The notes under the pieces: generated by a model | The model's database searches: none | Seen by the model: the letters and a program-made list of their open reading frames with translations, nothing else | Told to the model about the DNA's origin: nothing | Source of the DNA: JBICHN01 sp043101845 | GTDB taxonomy: Bacteria > Planctomycetota > Phycisphaerae > Phycisphaerales > UBA5793 | Reading direction: 5' to 3' | Assembly: GCA_043101845.1 (NCBI GenBank) | Contig: JBICHN010000011.1 | Coordinates: forward strand, 1,984,001-2,048,000 | Length of the DNA: 64,000 bases | Program-made: the position numbers and the translations under genes | Part shown: piece by piece, positions 55,817 through 64,000 of the stretch | How the letters are laid out: every line of letters starts with the position of its first letter | Position numbering within the stretch: the stretch's first letter is position 1

Positions 55817-56778
55817 GCCGCCGCCTCGCCGCGATTCGTTCTACCTGAGCCATCCGATCGCTCTCGATCGAGAGTCGCGCCGGTGAGATCCGCGAAGACA
55901 TCCGCGAGCGTGGGCGGCGCCACCGAGAACGCGACACCGCGCTCGCCGAGCAATGAGAGCAACGCCCCGCGTCGCTCCGTGTCCTCGTCCAGGGGCGCGA
56001 CCCAGACACCGCCTACCCGTCGCCACTCTACTTCGTCAACTTGTGGACGCTCACGCCCAGGCGCCGCGATGAGCATCCCGCCCAGCCGTCGACGCAGATT
56101 CTGCGGCGAATCGTCGGCGACGACGCGACCCTCATGCAAGAGCACCACGCGATCGCATCGATCGGCCTCGTCGATGAGGTGTGTGCTCATGAGCATGGTC
56201 AGTCCGCGCGTCGACTGCTCGCGCTCGAGACGCGCAAGGAACGACTCCCGCGCTGCAGGGTCGAGTCCTGAAGTCGGTTCGTCAAGCAGAAGCAGGCGTG
56301 GCTGGCTGAGCAACGCCCGGGCGAGGTCGGCCCGGCGCGCGAGGCCACCCGAGAGAGTCTTCACAAGCGAATCGGATCGGTCAGTGAGCTCGAGTTCGGC
56401 GAGAGCTCGATCAATTTGTTCGCGCGCCGAGACGCCTGACCATCCGAAGAGGGCGGCCTGACAACGCAGATTCTCGCGAACGGTAAGGTGAGGATCGAGC
56501 CCATTCGTCTGGAAGACGACTCCGATTTGCTGTCGAATCAAGTCGAGGCGCCCGGTATCGAACACCTCGATCGATCCGGCGTCTGCGGGAGTCACTCCGC
56601 TGACGACGCGCATCAGCGTTGACTTGCCGCTCCCGTTCGGCCCCAGGAGAGCGACCGACTGCCCGGCGGAAACCTCGAGCGACACGCCTCGCAGCGCCTC
56701 GCGGTCCGGAGAACCGCGGCGTGCGCGGTAGGTCAGCCGAAGATCAGTGATCCGAAGCGCCGCAGTCGATTCGCTCAT
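55813..56778 (-). CDS. ABC transporter ATP-binding protein in oxidase assembly operon
   Basis: The ATPase drives the permease encoded next. I start at the Met at 56778; the frame is open 22 codons further into the ctaB end. The 321 residues show Walker A GPNGSGKST (about residues 46-54), the Q-loop GVVFQTNGLDPHLTV, the signature LSGGLARRADLARALL, Walker B LLLLDEPTSGLDP and the H-loop MLMSTHLIDEADRCDRVV. The C-terminal extension (about 230-321, with a hydrophilic Arg/Asp-rich tail) is of the DrrA/NodI-type group of ABC-2 ATPases. The gene begins 28 bases after the ctaB stop. Confidence 0.92.
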   Translation of the reverse strand: MSESTAALRITDLRLTYRARRGSPDREALRGVSLEVSAGQSVALLGPNGSGKSTLMRVVSGVTPADAGSIEVFDTGRLDLIRQQIGVVFQTNGLDPHLTVRENLRCQAALFGWSGVSAREQIDRALAELELTDRSDSLVKTLSGGLARRADLARALLSQPRLLLLDEPTSGLDPAARESFLARLEREQSTRGLTMLMSTHLIDEADRCDRVVLLHEGRVVADDSPQNLRRRLGGMLIAAPGRERPQVDEVEWRRVGGVWVAPLDEDTERRGALLSLLGERGVAFSVAPPTLADVFADLTGATLDRERSDGSGRTNRGEAAA

Positions 56779-56806
56779 GGAGACACCCGAGCGGTCCGGT
56801 CCGATA

Positions 56807-57757
56807 TCAGCCGATGATCGCGGCGTCCGCCACCATGACCGCAAAGATCAGCGGAAGGTAGGCGATGGTGAACAGGAACATCCGACGCGCCGCGACTCGC
56901 GACCGTTCACGAATGACGCGTGCGACGAAGATGAACTGAACGAGCCCCAGCGTCAACGCGACGAGGCCGTAGGCGCCGCTCACGAGTCCGAGATTCACCG
57001 GCATCAATGAGGCCGGCACGAGCAGCAGCGACCATGTGAAGATCGCGGCGGCGGTTCGTTCCCCGGACTCATCGACCACGGGGAGAAGCGGAAACCCGCC
57101 GCGTCGATAATCGTCGCGGTAGAGCCACGCGATCGCCAGAAAGTGCGGCATCTGCCATACGAAGATGATGAGAAACAACGACCATGCGCCGATCTCAAGC
57201 GAACCGGTCGCGGCCGCCCAGCCAATCAGCGGAGGCATGGCGCCTGGTATGGCCCCGACGAGGGTCGAGATCGAACTCACTCGCTTCATCGGGGTATAGA
57301 CGACGGTATAACTGACGAGCGTGAGGAACGCCACGAGCGCCGCCAGAGCGTTCGTAAACACGGCGAGGTGCGTCACACCCCATACGGCGAGCAGTCCGCC
57401 GAAGAGCAGCGCACGGAACGGTTCGATCCGACCCGAGGGAATGGGGCGATCGACCGTCCGGTTCATTCTGGCGTCAAGATCGCGCTCGAGCCATTGATTG
57501 AGGATCGCTCCGGCGCTCGCGCAAAGAAGAGTTCCGACGAGCATGTACGCCAGGATCGAGAATGAACCGCCCGTTCCCTGCGACACCGCCATCACGAAGC
57601 CGACGGCCGCGGAGACGAGGACAAGTGAATTCAAGCGCGGCTTCGTGAGCTCGACATAGGCACGCCAGCCCGTTGCGAAGGGTGCGACAGAGGGCGGCGC
57701 CGCGTCGTACCCGGCGGCGACTTCGAGCGTGGCGGATTGCGAATCGAGCGCACTCAA
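56807..57757 (-). CDS. ctaB: Protohaem IX farnesyltransferase (haem O synthase)
   Basis: CtaB attaches a farnesyl group to haem B, making haem O for CtaA. It starts at a TTG that overlaps the ctaA stop (TTGA) and has AAGGAG eight bases upstream. The 316-residue protein has about nine membrane segments of the UbiA fold. Family motifs are YVELTKPRLNSLVLVSAAVG, the Asp-rich active site NQWLERDLDARMNRTVDRPI, and the second site YRDDYRRGGFPLLP. The gene lies in the coupled series ctaD-ctaA-ctaB-ABC. Confidence 0.96.
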   Translation of the reverse strand: MSALDSQSATLEVAAGYDAAPPSVAPFATGWRAYVELTKPRLNSLVLVSAAVGFVMAVSQGTGGSFSILAYMLVGTLLCASAGAILNQWLERDLDARMNRTVDRPIPSGRIEPFRALLFGGLLAVWGVTHLAVFTNALAALVAFLTLVSYTVVYTPMKRVSSISTLVGAIPGAMPPLIGWAAATGSLEIGAWSLFLIIFVWQMPHFLAIAWLYRDDYRRGGFPLLPVVDESGERTAAAIFTWSLLLVPASLMPVNLGLVSGAYGLVALTLGLVQFIFVARVIRERSRVAARRMFLFTIAYLPLIFAVMVADAAIIG

Positions 57758-59388
57758 CCGGCGACTCCTTCGTGGGCACGGAGCGGAGACTGTAGGGATT
57801 CAGCGCGTTGAATTCGCCCGCGTCGGCGGTGAATCGGCGCCATACGGCTCAATTCGAGGGCGCTCACCCAGCTCAGGCTGAGAACGAGAGCCCCGTTGAC
57901 CACATGCGTGGCCGTCAACGCGAGAATCCACGGACTGGCGACCTGATCGAACCGGTCGATCCGCGTGGTGGCCCACCAGGCGACCGCGCCGAGCAGAATC
58001 TGCAGCACACTCGCCACCATCAAGGCAAGTCCGACGCGCCGCAGCCGCCCTTCCGCCCCGGCGCTCATGATCGCCGTCACCACGGTCAGAGCCAGAAGCG
58101 TCACGACGACGGCGCCGAGGAGATGGGCGAGCAGCGCCCAGTCGTAGCCGAAATGCCGCAGAATCGCGCCGGCGATGGTCTGCAACACGATGAATCCCGT
58201 CAGGAGAATGGCGATGATCGCGTCCACGCTCCGAACCGGTCGACGCGCAACGATCGGCGTTGAACTGGTTGTCGACTCGTCGAGTTTCCACCAGAGCAGC
58301 AGGACCGCGAGTACGAAGAGTTGGGCCGTCGTCGCGTGCGCTACGGCGAAGGCCAGCGCCGGATCGTGACCGAGAGAGTTGACGAGCACGACCCGGAAGC
58401 CGCCGAACATTCCCTGAATGATGACGAGAATGAGGGCGACGATCGCCAGACGCCGAATGAAGAGCAGGCGTCGAACGAGATCATCGTTCGCCGGAGTCTT
58501 CGGGCCTCGACTTTCCGCAGGTTCGCCGCACTCGGGGCAGCGATCATGGTCGGCGCCGCGCAGGTCGTGCGCGCAGGTCGCGCACTGGCCTTGTCCGACA
58601 CGAAGGACGGCCGATACGCCGCGTCGACGCGGCGCCCAGATCCAAATCGCCAGCGTGAGCGTCTGCAACCCGACGAGGCTGCCGATCAGGCGATGGGCGT
58701 GCTCATAGAAGATCCCCCCCACCATCTTGGTGAAGGGAAAGAGAAACATGTTGTACCCGTAACTGCGCGGCCAGTCCGGTACGGCGAGTCCTACTTCAGC
58801 GCTCGTCACGATGGCGCCGACGCTGATGAGAACAAAGGTGGTGACCAGGATGACCATCGCCTGCCAGCCGCACGCCCGGATATCGCGCCATGCGAGATCG
58901 AGACGAGTCTCCTCTGCCACGACGCTCGAAGCGAAGCGCGCGCCGATCCATCCTCCGACCAGACCGATCACAGCGCTTGCCGCCAGACTCCCTGGAATCC
59001 AGACAAGCGCGCTGACTTTGATGGGGTTCGGATCGGCAGTGACCTGAGGACCAGACGCCGCCGAGACGACCGAGCCGACGAGGAGCACATTCACGAGACC
59101 GGCGACCATGAGCGTCTTCACGGCGTTCCGCGCGCTCCCCCCATGCCAGCCGGCGAAAATGGCCCCCACGACCATGACGCCGAGCAACAGCGCGAGCAAC
59201 CATCCTTCGCCGAACGAATTCGAGGGCAGGCGGCCGACGAACGCCACGATCCAGACCGCAGTCGCCGTCGCGAATCCGAGCGGAACCGACTCCGGGTACG
59301 AAGCGCGTGTGCTCGCCGTATTGCGGCGGTCAGTAGTCAATCGAAGTCTTCCTCCGGCGCGCACGCCGAAACGAATAGCGGACCTCAT
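57754..59388 (-). CDS. ctaA: Haem A synthase (COX15/CtaA) with N-terminal extension and internal zinc ribbon
   Basis: CtaA oxidises the C-8 methyl of haem O to make haem A. The 544 residues exceed the 300-350 usual for bacterial CtaA. The COX15 core lies at about 175-515, with haem-ligand His in YEHAHRLIGS (His 230/232), VAHATTAQ (His 351), LLAHLLGA (His 422) and TATHVVNG (His 495). About 160 residues with three or four extra membrane helices precede the core. Between core helices a CxxC-CxxC zinc ribbon is inserted (CATCAHDLRG, CPECGEP, Cys 269/272/284/287). The start ATG (59388) has no strong ribosome-binding site and lies 75 bases after the ctaD stop. Confidence 0.9.
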   Translation of the reverse strand: MRSAIRFGVRAGGRLRLTTDRRNTASTRASYPESVPLGFATATAVWIVAFVGRLPSNSFGEGWLLALLLGVMVVGAIFAGWHGGSARNAVKTLMVAGLVNVLLVGSVVSAASGPQVTADPNPIKVSALVWIPGSLAASAVIGLVGGWIGARFASSVVAEETRLDLAWRDIRACGWQAMVILVTTFVLISVGAIVTSAEVGLAVPDWPRSYGYNMFLFPFTKMVGGIFYEHAHRLIGSLVGLQTLTLAIWIWAPRRRGVSAVLRVGQGQCATCAHDLRGADHDRCPECGEPAESRGPKTPANDDLVRRLLFIRRLAIVALILVIIQGMFGGFRVVLVNSLGHDPALAFAVAHATTAQLFVLAVLLLWWKLDESTTSSTPIVARRPVRSVDAIIAILLTGFIVLQTIAGAILRHFGYDWALLAHLLGAVVVTLLALTVVTAIMSAGAEGRLRRVGLALMVASVLQILLGAVAWWATTRIDRFDQVASPWILALTATHVVNGALVLSLSWVSALELSRMAPIHRRRGRIQRAESLQSPLRAHEGVAG

Positions 59389-59463
59389 CGGCGTCGTCGA
59401 TCCGACGACCCGATTCGCCCTCCTTCGTTCTTGCGGCCTCCCTCTTCGACGACCGCCCGCGCC

Positions 59464-62169
59464 TCAGTGGCCGCTCGGCTCGACGACGCCTTCGGGCAGT
59501 TTCTCCCACTGCGGCAGATAGTCCTCCTCGGTCACCGGCGAGGAGAACTCGTACGGGCCACGATACACGGTGGGAATCTCGGGGAAGTTCTCGTACCACG
59601 GCGGGCTCGTCGCGCACCATTCCAGCGAGTTGGCGCGCCACGGATTCGAGCCGACCGGTTCGCCGAACTCCAGCCCGTTCTTCCGGTTGATCAGAAGCAA
59701 CGCGAGGCCGAACAGGGCCGAGACTCCGACAAGCATCCAACCCGTCGACATGCTTGTGAACGCGACGAGTCGGAACTCGCCGGTCGCCTTGCTCTTCCAG
59801 GAGCGCGAGACGGTGTGGTTCGGGATGATGTCCTGCCGACGCACTTCGGCGATCCACGCCGGAACCTGCAGGACCGAAGCCTCCGCCGCCGTCTTGAGAT
59901 CACCGGTCAGCGAGTCCAGCGTCGCGGTCGAGACGGTAATCGTGAGATCGCGGCCGTCGTGCGTCTCTTCGATCGCTTCGGCGAGCGGCGATGCGGAAAG
60001 ATCGATTCCCTGCGCCGCGGCCTGTTCGTAAAGCGTACTGAAATTGAGCTTCACCGCCGTGACCGCCGGAACGAGCACGGCTTCGTCGGCTCGCTCGGCG
60101 TCGTCGTACCGCAGGAGCGCCGACTCGGACATCTGGTCCATGTCGACTTCCATCGGATAGGGCTGCAGCGGCGCCCGCAGGAACTCGTCCGCGTCAATGC
60201 GGTAAGTCACGCTGTTCACGCCGATCCATTCCCAGAAGTCGCCCTTCACGAACACGGGAATCATGAAGAGCGGTATCGCGGCGACCCAGGTCGCGCCGGC
60301 GAGCACCGCGTTCGCCTTTCGATCCCAGGCAATGACCGATGCGATGAGCATGTCAATGAGGACGAGGACCATGATGACCGCGAGGGTCATGAGAATGAGC
60401 GCGGGCAGCGCGCCCATGACCGCAAGGTCCTGCGAGACGCCCCAGACCCAGCTCATCACGCCGAGGGGCGTGAACTCGAGGATCACGAGAATGAGCGGGT
60501 AGATCACCAGCCGGTTTCCGAATCGTCCCAGCGAGCTGAAGACATTGATGACAAACGGGATCTGCGCCATCCCGAGCATGAGCGCGCCGATCGACATGGC
60601 GACATTGAGCGGCTGCATGAACTCGAGCGTCGGATACTCGAGAATGGTCGCGTAACGGCGCGGATGCCCCCCGATGCCGATGATGTGCATGAGGAAGAAG
60701 GTGAGATTGAACGAGATGAGCGTGAGCCAGAAATGGAGTACGCCGATGCTCTGGTTCAGGTTGCGTCCGAACATCTTCGGATACCAGTAATAGATGCCTG
60801 CGAAGATGCCGAGCATCGAGCCGCCGAAGAGCACATAGTGAATGTGGCCGACGATGAAGTAGGTGTCGTGGAAATAGATATCGACCGGCGCGTTCGCCAT
60901 GAAGATGCCGGACAATCCGCCGATGACGAACATCGACACGAAGCCGAGGGCGAAGAGCATCGCCGGCGTGAACCGGATCTGCCCACCCCAGATCGTCCCG
61001 AGCCAGTTGAACACCTTGATGGCCGACGGCAGGGCGATCATCATCGTCGACGCCATGAAGGTCGTGCCGAGGATCGGATTCATTCCCGACGCGAACATGT
61101 GGTGTCCCCACACGATGAAGCCGAGAAACGCGATGCCCGCGATCGCGAAGACCATCGGCTTGTAGCCGAAGATGGGCTTGCGGGAGAAGGTCGACAGGAT
61201 GTCCGAAGTGATGCCCATCGCCGGCAGGATCATGATGTACACCGCCGGGTGGCTGTAGAACCAGAACAGGTGCTGGTACAGGAGCGGCTGTCCGCTGTCG
61301 AGCGCCGAGAGCGTGGCGCCGGCGCGCACCTGATCGTTAATGATGAAGAAGCTCGTGCCGAAGTGCCGGTCGAAGATAAGCATGAGCAACGCCGCGGTCA
61401 GCACCGGCGTCGACATCAGAATCAGAATCGAAGTGATGAAGAGCGACCAGGTCGTAAGCGGCATTCGGAACAGCGTCATACCCGGCGCACGAAGATTGAG
61501 AATCGTCGTGATGTAATTCACGGCGCCCATGAGCGAACTCGTGCCCACGATGAGCAGACTCATGAGCCACAGCGACTGCCCGAGCGACGGTGACGCGAAA
61601 CTCGCCGCGGTGGAGATCGGCGGATAGCTCGTCCAGCCCGCCTGGGGCGCTTCGGTGAAGCGAAGCGCGTCGTTTGTCTCGAGGAAGAAGCTCGCGATCA
61701 TGACGACGCCACCCGCGAGGGCCACCCAGTAGCTCAGCATGTTGAGCAGCGGGAACGCCATGTCCCGCGCGCCGATCTGCAGCGGAATGAGAATGTTCCC
61801 GAACGCGCCGACCAGGATCGGAATGATCACGAAGAAGATCATGAAGGTGGCGTGCATCGTGAACAGCATGTTGTAGAAGTCGCCGGGGATGATCGTGGCC
61901 TGCGTCGAGGCGGTGAAGAAGTCCTCGATGAGTCGGGCGCCCGGCAACGGCTGGCTGATGTCGAAGGGCCAGGCGATCTGCCAGCGCACTCCGAGCGCGA
62001 GCAATCCCCCCACCACCATCAGCAACAGCGAGGTGAAGAGAAACTGGATCCCGATGACCTTGTGGTCCATCGAAAAGACATACTTGCGCACGAAGCCGAT
62101 TTCGTGCGCGTGCGCGTGATCGTGGGCGTGTCCGCCGGCCAGGTGACGATCAGCAGAAACAGTGGCCAT
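59464..62169 (-). CDS. ctaD: Cytochrome c oxidase subunit I, A2-type, with large C-terminal insertion
   Basis: Subunit I holds haem a, haem a3 and CuB and pumps protons. The 901-residue protein is much longer than the usual 530-600. Ligands are His 106 (FTMHATF, haem a), His 307 with cross-linked Tyr 311 (YSHPAVY), the His pair 356-357 (GHHMF) and His 442/444 (VGHIHYV). YSHPAV instead of GHPEV marks an A2-type enzyme, with the D-channel Glu replaced by a Tyr-Ser pair. After helix 12 (about residue 545) comes a foreign stretch of nearly 300 residues with three or four helices, a soluble part (about 650-800) and one helix. Only then follows the canonical tail NPWRANSLEWCATSPP. GAGGA precedes the ATG. 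Confidence 0.95.
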   Translation of the reverse strand: MATVSADRHLAGGHAHDHAHAHEIGFVRKYVFSMDHKVIGIQFLFTSLLLMVVGGLLALGVRWQIAWPFDISQPLPGARLIEDFFTASTQATIIPGDFYNMLFTMHATFMIFFVIIPILVGAFGNILIPLQIGARDMAFPLLNMLSYWVALAGGVVMIASFFLETNDALRFTEAPQAGWTSYPPISTAASFASPSLGQSLWLMSLLIVGTSSLMGAVNYITTILNLRAPGMTLFRMPLTTWSLFITSILILMSTPVLTAALLMLIFDRHFGTSFFIINDQVRAGATLSALDSGQPLLYQHLFWFYSHPAVYIMILPAMGITSDILSTFSRKPIFGYKPMVFAIAGIAFLGFIVWGHHMFASGMNPILGTTFMASTMMIALPSAIKVFNWLGTIWGGQIRFTPAMLFALGFVSMFVIGGLSGIFMANAPVDIYFHDTYFIVGHIHYVLFGGSMLGIFAGIYYWYPKMFGRNLNQSIGVLHFWLTLISFNLTFFLMHIIGIGGHPRRYATILEYPTLEFMQPLNVAMSIGALMLGMAQIPFVINVFSSLGRFGNRLVIYPLILVILEFTPLGVMSWVWGVSQDLAVMGALPALILMTLAVIMVLVLIDMLIASVIAWDRKANAVLAGATWVAAIPLFMIPVFVKGDFWEWIGVNSVTYRIDADEFLRAPLQPYPMEVDMDQMSESALLRYDDAERADEAVLVPAVTAVKLNFSTLYEQAAAQGIDLSASPLAEAIEETHDGRDLTITVSTATLDSLTGDLKTAAEASVLQVPAWIAEVRRQDIIPNHTVSRSWKSKATGEFRLVAFTSMSTGWMLVGVSALFGLALLLINRKNGLEFGEPVGSNPWRANSLEWCATSPPWYENFPEIPTVYRGPYEFSSPVTEEDYLPQWEKLPEGVVEPSGH

Positions 62170-62303
62170 GGTGTCCTCGTGTGTTTCCGGGACGGACGAG
62201 TCGAGTGCATCGATCGCCCGGGGAGTCCAGCTTCATTCCGCGTTGCAATCCGCTCGCAGGGCGGCTGGTCGCGCCGCCGCCCGGCCGAGCGGTACCGTCC
62301 GGA

Positions 62304-63320
62304 TCAATAGTCGTCGTATCCGCCGCCGCCCGAATTCTCCGCCTTCGCGATGCGCGACATGGCGTGAGCGTAAGTCTCCCAGGTCGCGTTCCGTGAAAGC
62401 ACACGCTCGGCGAACTCGGGGTCGTCGAAGTCACGCATTTCGAGGAGTTCGTCGTCCGTGCGGTCGAGCACCCAGGGATCGATGTCGCCCGACTTCATCA
62501 CGATCAACTGGCCCCGCATCGAGTAGTGGTTCAGGCCGCACAACTCGGCGCAGACGATGTCGTAGTACGCGCGATCCTTGACATCGTCCCATTCGACCTC
62601 GAACCAGACTCGGCCCCCGTTCATGCCCGGAACCGCATCGTGCTTCACGCGGAACTCGGGCAGGAAGAACGAGTGAAGCACATCGTTGCTCGTCAGCAGG
62701 ATGCGCACCGGCCGGTCCGCGGGAACGCGGATCTCGCCCTGAATGGTGTAGTCGTCAAGTCCCGGAGGATCTTCGCCTTCCCAGCCTTCGGGCATCGTCT
62801 CCCGATCGAGCGCCCAGGCGTCGCTCGTATCGTTCGCGGCCCGCATGTCGGCCAGTTTCTCGTAATCGCGCGGGCCGAATACCCCGTCTTCGCCCGGATA
62901 CCGGAAGAACCACGCGAACTGCTGCGCGATGCATTCGATACGGACCGCGTCGTCGGGAATGTCGACGCGCATCTCATCCCAGGTGCCCTTACTCACGGCC
63001 GCGAGCAGGACGAGGATGATCGCCGGCGAGATGGTCCAGGCCGCCTCGAGCTTGTTGTTGCCGTGAATGAACTTCGCCCGGCCCCCTTCAGTCGCGCGAT
63101 AGCGCACGGCGCAGTACACGAGGGCGATCTGATAGATGACCAGAATGATCATCGTCAGCCAGAACACCACCCAGTACAGGGCGTCGATCTTGTCCCCGAA
63201 CTCCGTCACCGAGGGGCGTAACGGATGCCACAACGATGGAGTGTCATCCACCGGCTGGGCGAACGCCGACCCGGCGGCGGACAAGGCGAGGAGTACGGCA
63301 GGAAGGGGTGCGACTCTCAC
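62304..63320 (-). CDS. coxB: Cytochrome c oxidase subunit II (CuA-containing)
   Basis: Subunit II accepts electrons from cytochrome c at a binuclear CuA centre. I start at a GTG (63320) with GAGG six bases upstream, giving 338 residues and an immediate signal peptide (LPAVLLALSAAGSAFAQ). Two membrane helices follow (about 48-70 and 95-112). The outer domain has all CuA ligands: His 216 in DVLHSFFLPE, and CAELCGLNHYSM with Cys 257, Cys 261, His 265 and Met 268. A 45-residue insertion (about 145-190, Asp/Glu-rich) separates FFRYPGEDG from the rest of the cupredoxin fold. There is no fused cytochrome c domain. The Gly/Asp/Tyr tail is short. Confidence 0.95.
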   Translation of the reverse strand: MRVAPLPAVLLALSAAGSAFAQPVDDTPSLWHPLRPSVTEFGDKIDALYWVVFWLTMIILVIYQIALVYCAVRYRATEGGRAKFIHGNNKLEAAWTISPAIILVLLAAVSKGTWDEMRVDIPDDAVRIECIAQQFAWFFRYPGEDGVFGPRDYEKLADMRAANDTSDAWALDRETMPEGWEGEDPPGLDDYTIQGEIRVPADRPVRILLTSNDVLHSFFLPEFRVKHDAVPGMNGGRVWFEVEWDDVKDRAYYDIVCAELCGLNHYSMRGQLIVMKSGDIDPWVLDRTDDELLEMRDFDDPEFAERVLSRNATWETYAHAMSRIAKAENSGGGGYDDY

Positions 63321-63444
63321 GCAGGGCCTCGTCAGTTCTGAACCTGGATTCTGGAATCGCCGGGCGCCGATCACGCGGCGCCCGGCGCCTGGGCAAACAA
63401 GTCGATCATCAAGTCATCCCGCGGGCCGACGCGCGGCCGCAGGA

Positions 63445-64000
63445 TCATTGCGGCGGCTGGTAGGTGAATTCGACTTCCGTCGCCTCGCCGTCCTTGACCG
63501 TCACCGTCATCGTCTTCTCGACTGGGGTGAAGCGGTCGAACTCGTGCCACACCGAGATCTCATATTCGCCGGCCGGAAGACCGGTGATCTCGAAGGCGCC
63601 GTCGCGGTTCGTCACCGCGTGATACGGATGCTCGAAGACGGCGATGAACGAAGTCATCCAGCTGTGCACATCGCACTTGAGCGGCATTCCGATTTCGGGC
63701 TTCGAGAAGGTCACCTCGTGCACCATACCCTGGACCGGCTGGCTCACATTGAATCCGGAATTGTTCTCCGGCTTCAGATTGAGATTGTGCGCCGTGTTGT
63801 CAGAGTTGTGGATCTCGACCTTCTGACCAGTCATGGCCGTCACGACATGCGGAACATACTGGCAGCCGATCTGGTCGATCTTGATCGCCTCGGACGGAGT
63901 CTCGGCTTCGACCGGGCTGCTCACATAGACGATGACATTGACGAGCGTCCCCTTCTCCTCGTTGAAGACGAAGCGCTCGTCGAGAAGCGGGTCACCCGTA
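63445..64000 (-). CDS. Exported cupredoxin-like protein with carboxypeptidase-regulatory-like domain (partial)
   Basis: The frame is open to the window edge, so the start and signal peptide lie outside. The visible 184 residues begin GDPLLDERFVFNEEKGTL. They include a plastocyanin-like part: IGCQYVPHVVTAMTGQKVEI and NSDNTAHNLNL, then IGMPLKCDVHSWMTSFI with a Cys and His pattern that recalls type 1 copper proteins, although a full ligand set cannot be confirmed. The last 50 residues (DGAFEITGLPAGEYEISVWH) are a carboxypeptidase-regulatory-like beta sandwich. Similar proteins often stand ahead of cytochrome oxidase genes in planctomycetes. It lies 124 bases upstream of coxB on the same strand. 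Electron carrier or copper storage are both possible. Confidence 0.75.
   Translation of the reverse strand, partial: TGDPLLDERFVFNEEKGTLVNVIVYVSSPVEAETPSEAIKIDQIGCQYVPHVVTAMTGQKVEIHNSDNTAHNLNLKPENNSGFNVSQPVQGMVHEVTFSKPEIGMPLKCDVHSWMTSFIAVFEHPYHAVTNRDGAFEITGLPAGEYEISVWHEFDRFTPVEKTMTVTVKDGEATEVEFTYQPPQ

Noticed and set aside
58321..61593. An open frame of 1090 codons on the plus strand opposite ctaA and ctaD
   Set aside because: It is composed of Arg, Glu, Asp and His runs without a fold signature and lies antisense to two certain oxidase genes. It is a product of GC-rich codon use.
61100..62169. Subunit III fused to subunit I, as in some caa3 oxidases
   Set aside because: The extra residues of CtaD lie inside its C-terminal part, before the conserved tail, and show too few helices and none of the subunit III signature residues.

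Overview
The window looks like a chromosomal segment of an aerobic planctomycete, most likely of the Phycisphaerae type. This rests on gene content, not on a database match. The DNA is GC-rich and the genes are densely packed. There is a prepilin-like protein with the GFTLIELLVVISIIALL leader typical of the group, a CxxC-HDLRG-CPECG zinc ribbon of planctomycete style, LL-diaminopimelate aminotransferase, ATP-type PEP carboxykinase, and several large secreted proteins. I see no insertion sequence, prophage, CRISPR array or rRNA operon.

Left part (1-22.8 kb): an ECF sigma factor with a zinc-finger anti-sigma factor (cut by the window edge); mannose-6-phosphate isomerase; a secreted Tyr-rich protein; a prepilin-like protein; a sugar isomerase and ribulokinase pair; a secreted protein of unknown function; IMP dehydrogenase; a short UvrC; a Kef-type antiporter; an AIM24 protein; a secreted zinc metallopeptidase; a Bcp peroxiredoxin; PurD; ModA-ModB; and an SDR oxidoreductase. 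Middle part (22.8-33 kb): tRNA-His, PEP carboxykinase, a subtilisin-like secreted protease, the single-chain glycine decarboxylase GcvP, and an M28 peptidase with a PDZ domain.

32.9-45.3 kb is an envelope region: PlsY, two glycosyltransferases, two O-antigen ligase-type proteins (one with a TPR-like tail), a WecA-like initiating transferase, an isolated FliM, a MotA-like membrane protein and a rearranged DsbD. 45.3-53.4 kb holds gamma-glutamyltransferase, a secreted seven-repeat propeller protein, AccC, AccB, an M24 peptidase, tRNA-Phe and DapL. 53.4-64 kb is one minus-strand respiratory block, in transcription order: cupredoxin-like protein (partial), CoxB, CtaD, CtaA, CtaB, an ABC transporter pair, SCO, DUF420 and a small CxxC protein. 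Many of these genes overlap by four bases, so they are probably made together to build an A2-type cytochrome c oxidase.

Three observations stand out. The tetranucleotide ACGT is almost absent from the window; I found one copy, and codon choice appears bent to avoid it. Three secreted proteins of unrelated catalytic or fold type share a C-terminal domain of about 100 residues. Several conserved membrane proteins (CtaD, CtaA, DsbD) have unusual insertions or domain orders.
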